Below, in pieces: positions 46,211 through 55,011 of a DNA stretch of 64,000 bases. The translations under genes were made by a program, and so were the position numbers. Location: assembly GCA_036501425.1 (NCBI GenBank), contig DASYAI010000038.1:14883-78882 (forward strand). The letters run 5' to 3'. Within the stretch, counting starts at the first letter, position 1; each line of letters opens with the position of its first letter. Below the pieces are notes generated by a model, which worked only from the letters and a program-made list of their open reading frames with translations, was not told where the DNA came from and searched no databases. The stretch comes from DATKRB01 sp036501425 (lineage in GTDB: Bacteria; Actinomycetota; Acidimicrobiia; Acidimicrobiales; RAAP-2).

Positions 46211-46519
46211 CTACGACGCGGCGCGCCGACGGGCCGAGCGGGCAGTGGCCTTCGCCGCCCCCGTGGTCTCGTGGATGGCCGCCTTGGCGCCCTGACCCGC
46301 CGTGCCGAGCGCCCCTTCGGCGGCGTCGATCGCCGTGCCAGCGGCGTCCTTGACCTTGTCGACGATGGACCCCGCGCCGTCGGCGACCGTGCCGGTGACG
46401 CTGGACACCGACACGTGCGGCGAACGGGCCCGCGAGGCCGCGGCGCGCAGCCGGCCCCGGAACCGCCAGCCGATCGCGCTGACAACCAGCGCGATCGCGA
46501 TGGAGATGATGCGCTTCAT
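46211..46519 (-). CDS. Small membrane-anchored helical (YtxH-like) protein
   Basis: A 102-residue protein. One N-terminal TM (IISIAIALVVSAIGWRF) is followed by an Arg-rich stretch and a long Ala/Gly amphipathic helix (VADGAGSIVDKVKDAAGTAI...). It resembles YtxH/CsbD-type general stress proteins in build, not in detectable motif. GAGGAGG precedes the ATG, and a SigF-type promoter lies about 34 nt upstream, which supports a stress role. Confidence 0.7.
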   Translation of the reverse strand: MKRIISIAIALVVSAIGWRFRGRLRAAASRARSPHVSVSSVTGTVADGAGSIVDKVKDAAGTAIDAAEGALGTAGQGAKAAIHETTGAAKATARSARRRAAS

Positions 46520-46553
46520 CGGTCGCCTCCTCGGACCTCGGGCTCCACGCCTG

Positions 46554-46579
46554 ATACCCGGCGAGGCCGGCCCTCACAC
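46554..46579 (-). promoter_or_regulatory. SigF/SigB-type promoter, one mismatch
   Basis: On the minus strand: GTGT (46576-46579), 16-nt spacer, GGGTAT (46554-46559). The -10 is perfect and the -35 has one change from GTTT. It faces the small membrane-anchored gene at 46211-46519. Confidence 0.6.
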
Positions 46580-46606
46580 GCCCGGGCCGCCGGCGCCGCG
46601 GGGGAA

Positions 46607-46984
46607 TCAGGCACTCGGCCTCCGCCGGCGGCGCGGCGGGGCCACCAGCGCGAGCAGCTGACCGATCTGGGGATCAGCCAGCTGGTAGCGCACCACCCTG
46701 CCGTCGCGGCGGGCCACCACCGTGCCCGCTGCCCGGAGGAGGCGCAGCGCCTGGGAGACGGTGGTGTCGTTCATGTCCGCCGCGGTCGCGAGGTCGGTGA
46801 CGCTGATCGGCCCGGCGGAAGCGATGCAGAGCAGCAGGGTGAGCCGGCTGGGATCCCCCACCACGGCGAACCGTTCGGCCCACATCGCCAGGTCACCGGC
46901 CCCTCGCACGGCACCGATCGCCTCACACACGCGCTCCTCGTCGAGTATCCGACGATGTCGGCGTTCGGGGGGGACCAGGTGCAT
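46607..46984 (-). CDS. ArsR-family winged-helix regulator
   Basis: A 125-residue repressor-type protein: FAVVGDPSRLTLLLCIASAG, then VTDLATAADMNDTTVSQALRLLRAAGTVVARRDGRVVRYQLAD, the classic ArsR/SmtB helix-turn-helix and wing. Metal-sensing Cys (CVC) at the recognition helix are absent; an N-terminal His/Cys cluster (HRRILDEERVCEA) could bind metal. It is divergent from the MFS exporter at 47238, 253 bp apart, and is the likely regulator of it. Confidence 0.9.
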   Translation of the reverse strand: MHLVPPERRHRRILDEERVCEAIGAVRGAGDLAMWAERFAVVGDPSRLTLLLCIASAGPISVTDLATAADMNDTTVSQALRLLRAAGTVVARRDGRVVRYQLADPQIGQLLALVAPPRRRRRPSA

Positions 46985-47237
46985 CCGACGATCCTGCCAC
47001 AGTCGCCGACACCTGCCTACCTGTGCAGATTTGATCATCCGGGGCGCCTGTCGGCGCGGGCCACCGGGGGATCCCCACGGTGGACCGCCGGTGGTCGGGG
47101 TCCCGGAGGCGAGCCTGGCCACCAGGGCGGTGCCCGACGGGCTAGCTTCGCCGGCGCGACCCGCCACCGGCGCCGCTCCGCAGGGAGCTGTTCGACCGCC
47201 GGCGACGGGTCGGCCCAACGACGAGGAGAGATCGGCA

Positions 47238-48716
47238 GTGACCGCGAGCACCGACGAGGACACCGCGCGCACCCTGAGTGGCCGCCGCCGATGGCTCGCG
47301 CTCGTGGTCCTGTCGGTCGGCCAGCTCATGGTGGCGCTCGACGCCACCGTCGTGAACGTCGCCCTTCCGACCATCCAACGCGAGCTCCACTTCAGCCAGG
47401 CCTCCCTCGCCTGGGTCGTCAATGCCTACCTCATCACGTTCGGCGGCCTGCTCCTGTTGGCGGGCCGGCTCGGGGACCTGGTCGGCCGCAAGCGGCTCTT
47501 CCTCATCGGGCTGGGCGCCTTCTGCGCCTCGTCGATGCTCTGCGGCGTCGCCTCCAGCGCGGCGATGCTGGTCGCCTCGCGGTTCTTGCAGGGCGCCAGC
47601 GCGGCGATGATGTCCTCGATGGTGCTGGGCACGCTCTCGCCCATGTTCCCCGAACCCAAGGAGCGCACCCGGGCCCTGAGCGTCTTCGCCGCGGTCACCC
47701 TCGGTGGGGCCTCCCTCGGTCTCCCCATCGGGGGCGGGCTGATCGAGCTCAGCTGGCACTGGATCTTCTTTATCAACGTGCCCTTCGGGCTCACCGCCCT
47801 GGTGATGAGCGCCCGCCTGCTGGAGCCGCACGTGGGTCTGGGCATCCGCGAGGGCGCCGACGTCCTCGGGGCCCTTCTGGTGACCTCCGCCCCGATGCTG
47901 GTCGTCTATGCCCTCATCGAGACGTCGGGCGACGGGTGGGGATCAGTGGAGACCATCGGGCTCTTCGCCGGCTCGGCCGCCCTGGTCGGGCTGTTCGTGT
48001 TCGTCGAATCCCACGTCCGGACACCGCTGATCCCATTACGGATCTTCCGCCACCACAACCTGGTCAGCGCGAACATCGTCCGGTTCTTGTACCCGATCGG
48101 GGCCTTCGGTCTGAACTTCATCGGTTCGCAGTACCTGCAGTTCGTCGTGGGTTACAACCCCCTGCGCTCGGGGCTGGCCTTCATCCCCAACAGCCTGCTG
48201 ATCGGGGTCATCTCGTTGCTCGGGGTGCCGGTCCTGCTCGGTCGGGTGGGCCCCAAGCCCTTGATCCTCACCGGGCTCACGCTGATCATCGGCGGCCTGC
48301 TGGTGTTCTCGCGGGCGCCCGTGCACGCCCACTACGTCACCGACGTCCTGCCGGCCCTGCTGCTGATCGGGACCGGCTTCGCCCTTGTGTTCACCCCGAC
48401 GGTGGGGGTCGCCCTTTCCGACGTGGCCCCCGACGAGGCAGGGCTCGTGTCAGGCCTCACGAACGTGTCGGTCCAGATGGGCGGATCGATCGGGGTGGCC
48501 CTGCTGGCCAGCGTCTCGGCGTCACGAACCACCCGCCTGCTGGCGGAGCACGTGTCGCGCACCGCAGCCCGAGCGGCGGGCTATCACTTCGGGTTCCGCG
48601 TCGCCGCCGTCTGCTCGGCCGTCGCGTTGGCGGTGGCGGTCGTGGCGCTCCGGCCGCGCAGCGCCGCCGGCGTCGAGCTGACCGACCGATCCGATGCGCT
48701 GCCCGTCCTCGAGTAG
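47238..48716 (+). CDS. 14-TM drug exporter, EmrB/QacA (DHA2) family
   Basis: A 492-residue MFS protein: VGQLMVALDATVVNVALPTI in TM1, AGRLGDLVGRKRLF in loop 2-3, and the motif-C stretch LGGASLGLPIGGGLIELSWH. It is close in type to the transporter at 7121-8650. The GTG start follows GAGGAGAG. The adjacent divergent ArsR gene suggests ligand- or metal-induced expression. A rho-independent terminator follows. Confidence 0.92.
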   Translation: MTASTDEDTARTLSGRRRWLALVVLSVGQLMVALDATVVNVALPTIQRELHFSQASLAWVVNAYLITFGGLLLLAGRLGDLVGRKRLFLIGLGAFCASSMLCGVASSAAMLVASRFLQGASAAMMSSMVLGTLSPMFPEPKERTRALSVFAAVTLGGASLGLPIGGGLIELSWHWIFFINVPFGLTALVMSARLLEPHVGLGIREGADVLGALLVTSAPMLVVYALIETSGDGWGSVETIGLFAGSAALVGLFVFVESHVRTPLIPLRIFRHHNLVSANIVRFLYPIGAFGLNFIGSQYLQFVVGYNPLRSGLAFIPNSLLIGVISLLGVPVLLGRVGPKPLILTGLTLIIGGLLVFSRAPVHAHYVTDVLPALLLIGTGFALVFTPTVGVALSDVAPDEAGLVSGLTNVSVQMGGSIGVALLASVSASRTTRLLAEHVSRTAARAAGYHFGFRVAAVCSAVALAVAVVALRPRSAAGVELTDRSDALPVLE

Positions 48717-48728
48717 GCGCCGCGTCAC

Positions 48729-48755
48729 CCGTCTATCCAGCTCAAGACGGCTTTT
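48729..48755 (+). terminator. Rho-independent terminator with T-run
   Basis: CCGTCT and AGACGG form a stem around a 10-nt loop, directly followed by CTTTT. It is 12 nt after the MFS stop and is one of the few hairpins here with a T-run. Confidence 0.75.
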
Positions 48756-48823
48756 GGGAACATCCGGAGCGGCCTGGGCCCGTTGCCACCCCGGGCAAGT
48801 TTACGGAGCGCCCGCCAAAGCCT

Positions 48824-48829
48824 CACTAT
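48824..48829 (+). promoter_or_regulatory. Possible leaderless -10 (CACTAT)
   Basis: CACTAT ends exactly 6 nt before the GTG at 48836; it keeps the A at position 2 and the T at position 6 but not the first T. No ribosome-binding site is present. Confidence 0.4.
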
Positions 48830-48835
48830 AGGGTC

Positions 48836-49207
48836 GTGGAATCCCAGATCGAGCTCGATCCCACGGTCTCCCAGGTCGCCGTGGCACGCCAGTTCGTTCA
48901 CGACGCGCTCGTCGGCTGGGACGGCGACCACGACACCCACACGACCATTCTCCTCACCAGCGAGCTGGTCACCAACGCGGTCATTCACGCCCAGAGCGCC
49001 ATCGGCCTGACCATCCGCTACGAGCCCCCTCGGGTCACGGTGGAGGTGCACGACGACAGCGACCGGCTCCCGCTCGACCTGGTGGTCGACTCGGCGGCCG
49101 GCGGGGGACGGGGCGTGCACCTCGTCTCCCTGCTCGCCGACGACTGGGGGGTCCGGTCCATCCCGGGCCAGGGCAAGGTGGTCTGGTTCACCCTCGGGCC
49201 CCGTTGA
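48836..49207 (+). CDS. RsbW-type serine kinase/anti-sigma ATPase
   Basis: A 123-residue HATPase_c_2 domain. N box LLTSELVTNAVIHA, G1 box VTVEVHDDSD and G2 box GGGRGVHLVSLL are complete. Such proteins bind a stress sigma factor and phosphorylate the STAS antagonist; some act in other signalling. The stop TGA is followed at once by the GTG of the PP2C phosphatase gene, so kinase and phosphatase are made together. A STAS partner lies at 31338. Confidence 0.9.
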   Translation: MESQIELDPTVSQVAVARQFVHDALVGWDGDHDTHTTILLTSELVTNAVIHAQSAIGLTIRYEPPRVTVEVHDDSDRLPLDLVVDSAAGGGRGVHLVSLLADDWGVRSIPGQGKVVWFTLGPR

Positions 49208-50530
49208 GTGACGCCTCTCCCCGGAACAAACCCCGAGGACAGCGCGGTGCCCGCCGACAGTCCTGACGCTGCCGACAGTCCTGACGCTGCCGACAGTGCC
49301 GTCCCCGCCGACGGTGCCGAAAGCGTCGACAGTGCTGACAGTGCCGAGCGGCTCCGGGCCATCGAGTCGCTGACCGACTCCACCCTGAGCCAGCTCGATG
49401 AGGACGAGCTCGTGACGGTGTTGCTCGACCGGGTGCTGGAGATCCTGTCCTGCGACACGGCGGCGGTGCTGCTCCTCGACGAGGCCACCAACCAACTGGT
49501 CGCCCGGGCGGCCCGGGGCATCGAAGAGGAGGTCCGCCAAGGCGTCCGGATCCCGGTGGGCGCGGGGTTCGCCGGCCGGATCGCGGCCGAGCAGCGCCCG
49601 GTGGCCCTCGATCGGGTCGATCCCTCCACCGTCACCAATCCGATCCTCTGGGAGAAGGGCATCCGGGCGATGCTCGGCGTGCCCCTGGTCGTCGGGCGCC
49701 AAGTGCTGGGCGTGCTCCACGTCGGCAGCCTCACCCGGCGGCGCTTCGGCCCGAGCGACGTCCACACGCTCGAGATGGTGGGGCATCGGGTGGCCGGCGC
49801 CATCCAGGCCAATCAGCTCCGGAGCGAGCGGGCCGCGGCCCGCGTGCTGCAGCGGAGCCTTCTCCCCCCGGCCCTGCCCGATTCACCGCGCTTCCGGCTG
49901 GCCAGCCGGTACGTGCCGGCCGAGCGCGGTGGGGTGGGTGGCGACTGGTACGACGCCTTCTGGCTTCCCTCGGGCGAGCTGTGGCTCACCGCCGGCGACG
50001 TGGGCGGTCACGGTCTGCGTGCCGCGGTGGTCATGGGCCGGCTCCGCAGCACCATTCGCTCCTACGCCCTCGAAGGGTGGGCGCCCGACAAGGTGCTCGC
50101 CCTGACCGACCGCAAGCTGCAGCACTTCGAGGAGGGAGCCACGGCCACCGTGGTGAGCGCCGTGTTCCCCCCGTCCCTCGATAGCTTCCGGCTCGCTTCC
50201 GCCGGTCACCCGCCCCCGGTGCTCGCGACGCCCGGGCAGCCCGCCCGGCTCTTGAGCGGAACGCCGGCCCCCTTGCTCGGGGCGGTCCCCGGCCTCCAAC
50301 CCGACGTCCACGAGCTGGACTTTCCTCGCTTCGGCGTCCTCGTCCTCTACACCGACGGCCTGATCGAGCGGCGGGGCCAGGACCTCACGCTCGGGCTCGA
50401 GCGCCTCCGGCGCGCCGTGCGGGCCGAAGAGCCCGAGCTCGTCTGTCGCCAGGTGATGGCCCGCCTCGTCGGGGCGTGGGCGGGCGAGGACGACATCGCC
50501 CTGCTCGCCATCCAGCGGCAGGCTCCCTGA
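49208..50530 (+). CDS. GAF-PP2C (RsbU/SpoIIE-type) serine phosphatase
   Basis: A 440-residue protein. An Asp/Ser/Ala-rich N-terminus (1-45) is followed by a GAF sensor domain (about 55-205: LLDRVLEILSCDTAAVLLLD, VGAGFAGRIAAEQRPV, VLGVLHVGSL) and an SpoIIE-type PP2C domain (LQRSLLPPALP, VGGDWYDAFWL, AGDVGGHGLRAAVVM, ASAGHPPPVL, LYTDGLIERRG, DDIALLAI) with the metal-binding Asp residues. It should dephosphorylate a STAS protein in answer to a GAF signal. Zero spacing to the kinase gene upstream. Confidence 0.93.
   Translation: MTPLPGTNPEDSAVPADSPDAADSPDAADSAVPADGAESVDSADSAERLRAIESLTDSTLSQLDEDELVTVLLDRVLEILSCDTAAVLLLDEATNQLVARAARGIEEEVRQGVRIPVGAGFAGRIAAEQRPVALDRVDPSTVTNPILWEKGIRAMLGVPLVVGRQVLGVLHVGSLTRRRFGPSDVHTLEMVGHRVAGAIQANQLRSERAAARVLQRSLLPPALPDSPRFRLASRYVPAERGGVGGDWYDAFWLPSGELWLTAGDVGGHGLRAAVVMGRLRSTIRSYALEGWAPDKVLALTDRKLQHFEEGATATVVSAVFPPSLDSFRLASAGHPPPVLATPGQPARLLSGTPAPLLGAVPGLQPDVHELDFPRFGVLVLYTDGLIERRGQDLTLGLERLRRAVRAEEPELVCRQVMARLVGAWAGEDDIALLAIQRQAP
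49253..49288 (+). repeat. 18-bp tandem repeat in the phosphatase N-terminus
   Basis: GCCGACAGTCCTGACGCT is present twice exactly, with a third truncated copy following, encoding ADSPDA repeats before the GAF domain. Confidence 0.85.
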
Positions 50531-50548
50531 GCCGCGCCGGCGGCCCGG

Positions 50549-51808
50549 TCAGCGGCTGGGGGCGCTTCGGGGAACGTCGCGGAAGGGGATGTCGCGATCG
50601 CCGCTGCGCTCGCGCGGCATGCCGAGCACCCGCTCGCTGATCACGTTGCGGGCCATCTCGACCGTGCCTCCCCCGATCGAGCCGGCCTGGCGGGTGAGGT
50701 AGTCGATCCCGAGCTGTCCGATGTCGTCGTCGTCGGCCGACCACGCGACCGCCTCGGGACCGGCGATCTCGAGCCCGATGGTGTTGTTACGGGCCCGGGC
50801 CCACCCCGTGTAGAGCCGGCTGACCGCTGCCGCCTGGTCCGAGATCGACTTCTGGGCGATCAGGTGGAAGATCCGCTTGGCGAGCTCGGGACCGACGTGG
50901 GCCAGCGTGTGCGCCTCGCCCAGGAGGTCCCGTACCCGGGGATCGCCCAGCACGCCGAGCTCGGACGCGATGCGCACCAGGTCCTCGGCCGAGGTCCCGC
51001 GCTGGGGGGCCAGATCCCCGGTGGCCGGGCGGGTGAAGTACGGCGACCCCGCGGCCAACGAGCGTTCGTGGAAGAGCCACCGGATGCCGACGGTCCAGCC
51101 GTCGTCGACCGCGCTCACCCGCTCGGTGTCGGGGATCCGCACGTCGGTCAGGAAGACCTGGCAGAAGTCCCGGGCGCCGTTCAGCATCTCGATCCGATGG
51201 ATCTCGATCCCCCGCTGGTGGAGGTCCACCGCGAAGACGCTCAGGCCGCGGTGCTTCTCGACGTCCCAGTTGGTCCGGGTCAGGCACAAGCCGTAGTCGG
51301 CGTACCACGCCCCGGAGGACCAGATCTTCGACCCGTTCAACACCCACTCGTCGCCGTCGCGCGTGGCGGTGGTCTGGGCGCCCGCCACGTCCGAGCCGCC
51401 GCCGGGCTCCGACAGCAGCTGCATCCAGATGTGCTCGCCGCGCAACATCGGCGGGATGTGCCGCAGCTTGAGCTCGTGGCTGGCGAACTCGTTGACGATG
51501 GCGCCGCACGGGGCGAACGTGACCCCCATCCGGCTCGGATGGTCGTACCCGACGATCTCCTCGTTGAGGACCCGCTGGTGCGCCTCGGTCAGTCCCTGTC
51601 CCCCGTACTCCTTGGGGAACAGGATCCCGGCCAGGCCCCCGTCAAACAGCAGGCGCTGGAGCATCCGGCTGTGCTCGATCTCGGCCAGCTCCTCCTCGTC
51701 GCTCATCGCACCGCTCCGGGCCGGTCGGGCCGGCGGCATGGTGTCCCGCAGGTAGCTTCGGGCCCGCTGACGGAAGGCGTCGAGGCTCTCGATGTCGGCC
51801 GTGCTCAT
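50549..51808 (-). CDS. Acyl-CoA dehydrogenase subunit (FadE-like)
   Basis: A 419-residue flavoprotein. FPKEYGGQGLTEAHQRVLNEE and MLRGEHIWMQLLSEPGGGSDVAG (FAD-binding MSEPxxGSD) mark the N-terminal and middle domains; the C-terminal helices end in RQAGSIGGGTVEMARNVISERVLG. The ATG overlaps the stop of the second dehydrogenase gene (ATGA), which indicates a heterotetrameric alpha2beta2 enzyme as in actinobacterial steroid and side-chain oxidation. The acyl-CoA substrate is unknown. Convergent with the phosphatase gene. Confidence 0.92.
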   Translation of the reverse strand: MSTADIESLDAFRQRARSYLRDTMPPARPARSGAMSDEEELAEIEHSRMLQRLLFDGGLAGILFPKEYGGQGLTEAHQRVLNEEIVGYDHPSRMGVTFAPCGAIVNEFASHELKLRHIPPMLRGEHIWMQLLSEPGGGSDVAGAQTTATRDGDEWVLNGSKIWSSGAWYADYGLCLTRTNWDVEKHRGLSVFAVDLHQRGIEIHRIEMLNGARDFCQVFLTDVRIPDTERVSAVDDGWTVGIRWLFHERSLAAGSPYFTRPATGDLAPQRGTSAEDLVRIASELGVLGDPRVRDLLGEAHTLAHVGPELAKRIFHLIAQKSISDQAAAVSRLYTGWARARNNTIGLEIAGPEAVAWSADDDDIGQLGIDYLTRQAGSIGGGTVEMARNVISERVLGMPRERSGDRDIPFRDVPRSAPSR

Positions 51809-52962
51809 CGGATGGCCTCCCCTGGGTCGCCGAGATGGGACTCGAGCACACCGACCAACCGGTCGCGGTGCTCGGTCGGCGTGCCCAGCAGGGCACGGTT
51901 GACGGTGATCCGGCGCAGGAAGAGGTGCAGGTCGTGGTCGAAGGTCACGCCGATCCCCCCGTGCATCTGCACGCAGTCCTGGGCCAACTCCGGCCCGTAG
52001 GAGCCGATATAGGACTTGCCGATGCTGGCGAGCTCGCCCGCATCGTCGTCGCCGTCCTGGACCGCGAGCGCCACCCTGCCGGCGATCGCGTGGCTCGCCT
52101 CGAGCCACGTCTTCATGTCGGCGAACCGGTGCTTGAGCTCCTGGTAGGAGGCCAGCGGCCGGCCGAACGTGTACCGACTGAACGCCCACTCGAGCGCCAT
52201 CGTGAACGCGGCATCCATCGCGCCGGCGGTCTCGGCCAGCTGGATCGCCAGCCCTAGGCGGAGCAGCTCTTCGATCTGAGGGGCCGCCCCTCCGGGGGTG
52301 CCGACCGCCGCGGACGCCGGCACGACGACGTCGTCGAAGGTGACTCGGGCGAAGCGGCGGGTGAGATCGAGGCTCTGGAGGGGGTGGATGCTCAGCCCAG
52401 CTGCGGTGGCGGGCACCAGAAACTGGGTCAGGCGGCCCTCGAGCAGGCCACTGACCAGCAGGTACGCCGCCTGAGCCCCTGCCTCGACCGGGCCCTTCGT
52501 GCCGTTCAAGACGACGTCGCCGCCGCGCCGCGCCGCCTCCAGCCGGACCTCGCCCAGCCGGTGGTGGGGCGGCGGCTCGGCATGGGCCCAGCTGGCCACG
52601 GTGGTGCCGGCCATCAACCCCGGCAGCACCGACTCCTTGTGCTCCGCCGTGCCCCAACGGCTCAGCGCGCCCGCCACCACTCCACAGGACAGCAACGGCC
52701 CCGGGGCGGCGTGGCGCCCGAACTCGTGCGCGATGAGGGTCAGGTCGAGCAGCCCCGACCCGCTCACGCTCCCACCCCCGTCGGCCTCCGCCACGAGGAG
52801 CGACGTCCAGCCCAGCTCGGCCCCCCGGCGCCAGTACTCCGGGTCGAACCCCGCGCTGTCGTGGCGCAGGGCCCGGATCGTCGCCACCGCGCACTCGGCC
52901 TCGATGTACTTGCGGGTCGTCTCCTGCAGAAAGTCTTGGTCCGACGTGATGTCGAGCAGCAT
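51805..52962 (-). CDS. Acyl-CoA dehydrogenase partner subunit
   Basis: A 385-residue dehydrogenase-fold protein: MLLDITSDQDFLQETTRKYI, GAELGWTSLLVAEADGGG, SRYTFGRPLASYQELKHRFADM and MHGGIGVTFDHDLHLFLRR. In catalytic subunits the last motif is usually FTWEHDLH with the base Glu; here that position is Asp, and the middle FAD motif is weak, as in the second subunit of heteromeric enzymes. It lies upstream of its partner with a 4-nt overlap. Catalysis probably depends on the pair. Confidence 0.9.
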   Translation of the reverse strand: MLLDITSDQDFLQETTRKYIEAECAVATIRALRHDSAGFDPEYWRRGAELGWTSLLVAEADGGGSVSGSGLLDLTLIAHEFGRHAAPGPLLSCGVVAGALSRWGTAEHKESVLPGLMAGTTVASWAHAEPPPHHRLGEVRLEAARRGGDVVLNGTKGPVEAGAQAAYLLVSGLLEGRLTQFLVPATAAGLSIHPLQSLDLTRRFARVTFDDVVVPASAAVGTPGGAAPQIEELLRLGLAIQLAETAGAMDAAFTMALEWAFSRYTFGRPLASYQELKHRFADMKTWLEASHAIAGRVALAVQDGDDDAGELASIGKSYIGSYGPELAQDCVQMHGGIGVTFDHDLHLFLRRITVNRALLGTPTEHRDRLVGVLESHLGDPGEAIR

Positions 52963-53085
52963 CTCCCCACCTCTCCATGTGGCTTCGACCGGCGCCGCCG
53001 GTCCGGGGAGCCGAGCCTCAGCCGATCCTCGCCCGTCGAAGCCGAGCCCTGCTCGTCGGGGCGATCCCCGTCCGACGAGCGCCTG

Positions 53086-53508
53086 TTACGAAGCAGCCAC
53101 CTCGGCCGCCGGCACGCCGGGGTCCAGCACGCCGCCGAGGCGGGGTGCGAAGAGCTCGACCTCCAGACCGTCGGGATCGTGCAGGGTGATCGACGAGCCG
53201 ACCCCGCCGTGCTCGATCTCCGTATCGATGCCCTTGCCCCGGAGATCCTCTCCCCACTGCTCGAGCGCCTCCACCGACGGCACGTGGAGCGCGATGTGCT
53301 CGAGGCGCTGGGTCGGCTCGCCGGAGGACACCCCGGCCTCGTCCGCGGGACGGAAGAGCAGCACGAAGTTCGAACCCGGATGCGAGAAGCCCGAAAAGCC
53401 CTTTCCCTGGCGCCGCTCGAACCCCAGGGTCTCCTGGTACCACGTCGCGCTCCGCCGCCAGTCGGTCACCCGCAGGACCAGGTGCGCGACACCCACGAGC
53501 TCAGCCAT
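53086..53508 (-). CDS. VOC-family (glyoxalase-like) protein
   Basis: A 140-residue single VOC domain: VGVAHLVLRVTDWRRSATWYQETLGF, then RLEHIALHVPSVEALEQW and ITLHDPDGLEVELFAP. His in the first strand, His in LEHIAL and Glu in LEVELF give the usual metal-binding set. The length and order match small glyoxalase/dioxygenase-like proteins; substrate unknown. Start ATG is 6 nt after a TATCGT. It lies between the acyl-CoA dehydrogenases and the amidohydrolase. Confidence 0.87.
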   Translation of the reverse strand: MAELVGVAHLVLRVTDWRRSATWYQETLGFERRQGKGFSGFSHPGSNFVLLFRPADEAGVSSGEPTQRLEHIALHVPSVEALEQWGEDLRGKGIDTEIEHGGVGSSITLHDPDGLEVELFAPRLGGVLDPGVPAAEVAAS

Positions 53509-53514
53509 GCAGCG

Positions 53515-53520
53515 ACGATA
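53515..53520 (-). promoter_or_regulatory. Leaderless -10 element (TATCGT)
   Basis: TATCGT on the minus strand, exactly 6 nt before the ATG at 53508, with no Shine-Dalgarno. Confidence 0.55.
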
Positions 53521-53656
53521 TCGTGCCCGGCGGCGGGCGACAGGTCCGGCGTTGGACAGCGTCGGGTTCGGTCGTCGATCCCCCACCGCGTCGCCGGCGC
53601 GCCGCGTCGGACCGACTGGTTCCCGACCCCGACCCCGGCCCTGACCGCTCAAGCGC

Positions 53657-54880
53657 TCAGGCGTCGACCTTCAGGAGGTCGATCATGTTGCCGCTCATGA
53701 TCCGCTGGAGCTCCTCGGGCGCCAGGCCTTCGAGCTCGCCCAGGTACGAGAGCGGCTCGGCCAGGCCTTCGACGTGCGGGTAGTCCGAGCCGAAGATCAC
53801 GTGATCGGCCCCCAGCAGCTTCACCAGCCCCCGGGGGTCCTCCTCGTGGAAGGGGTGCATCCAGAAGTGCTTCTTGAACGTGGCCGACGGGCGCTCCTCG
53901 TAGATCTGGGGCATCGACCGCCACGCGTGGTCGAGTTGCTCGAGCAGCTCGGGCACCCAGCCGGCGCCGTTCTCGATCAGTGCCACCCGGACCCCGGGGA
54001 ACCGGTTGAACACCCCGTGGCAGATCAGCGAGGTCACCGCGTCCTTGATGTCACGGTGCTGCCCGGCCACGCTCGCCGCGAAGGGCGAGGGCTCTCCGAA
54101 GGCGATGGTCTCACCGCCGGCGCCCTCCCACTCGCTCACGTAGCGCCCGTAGCCGGTGTCCGACGCGTGGATGACGACGAGCGCGCCGGTCTCTTCGATC
54201 CGCTTCCAGAACGGGTCGAACTCCTTCAGGGCGAACGAGCGGGGTCCTCGATATCCCCAGGCCGGGGCGGGCCGCATCAGGACCACCCTGGCACCCTGGT
54301 CGACGACGTACTCGAGCTCCTCGACCGCCTTGTCCACCAGCCCCGGCGTGATGATCGGGGTCGAGAAGATCCGACCTTCGTAGACGAAGGGCCATTCGTC
54401 GACCATCCAGCGGTTGAGGGCGTGGATGCTGGCCGCGGCCAGGTCCGGATCGTCGCGCATGCGCTCCTCGACCAGGCTGGCCAACGTCGGGATCATGAGC
54501 GCGTACTGCAGCCCCTGGCTGTCCATCAGCTTGAGGCGGTCCGGCGCCGAGCGGAAGCCCGGCAGAGCGTCGATCCCCCGGCCGATGATCTCGCGCGACG
54601 ACTTGCCGTCGGGGTTCCCGACCTTGAAGTACTCCTCCTGCGCGCCGGGCCGCCCGACCCGGTCGAAGGTGGGGTTGGGGATGTAGTCGCTGATCTGCCC
54701 CCGGACGACGATCTTGGTCCGGCCGTGGACGTCGACGTAATCGATCGCCCCCTTGTAGCGACCCTCGAGGTAGCGGGTCAGCGCGTCTCTCGTCTCGTAC
54801 AGATGGTTGTCCGCGTCGAAGATCGGGAAGCCGATCTCCGCCGTGACTTCCGCTGCGGTCCGGTCAGTTGCCAGCGCCAT
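53657..54880 (-). CDS. Amidohydrolase-family metal-dependent hydrolase (PF04909)
   Basis: A 407-residue TIM-barrel enzyme: FPIFDADNHLYETRDAL at the N-terminal metal site, MIPTLASLVEERMRDDP, VVIHASDTGYG, RVALIENGAGWVPELLEQLD and IFGSDYPHVEGL with the late Asp. It belongs to the same group as the protein at 5721-6992 but is clearly distinct. ATG 54880 is preferred to the TTG/GTG at 54898 because AAAGGGGA precedes it; TAGAGT further upstream is a plausible -10. Substrate unknown, probably an aromatic or cyclic acid. Confidence 0.88.
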   Translation of the reverse strand: MALATDRTAAEVTAEIGFPIFDADNHLYETRDALTRYLEGRYKGAIDYVDVHGRTKIVVRGQISDYIPNPTFDRVGRPGAQEEYFKVGNPDGKSSREIIGRGIDALPGFRSAPDRLKLMDSQGLQYALMIPTLASLVEERMRDDPDLAAASIHALNRWMVDEWPFVYEGRIFSTPIITPGLVDKAVEELEYVVDQGARVVLMRPAPAWGYRGPRSFALKEFDPFWKRIEETGALVVIHASDTGYGRYVSEWEGAGGETIAFGEPSPFAASVAGQHRDIKDAVTSLICHGVFNRFPGVRVALIENGAGWVPELLEQLDHAWRSMPQIYEERPSATFKKHFWMHPFHEEDPRGLVKLLGADHVIFGSDYPHVEGLAEPLSYLGELEGLAPEELQRIMSGNMIDLLKVDA

Positions 54881-55011
54881 TGGGGTCCCCTTTCCCAAGT
54901 CGACCGTGTGCCCTCACTCTAGCCAGTCTGACAGATCGTGCCAGTGGGTCGGCCGGGCCCCCGAGCGCGATCCCCGAGACAATCGGCACCCGATCGGGAC
55001 CCGATCGGGGA

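Noticed and set aside
46985..47237. ArsR operator in the ArsR/MFS divergent region
   Set aside because: Short dyads such as CTGTGCAG and TGATCA occur but none is long enough to support.
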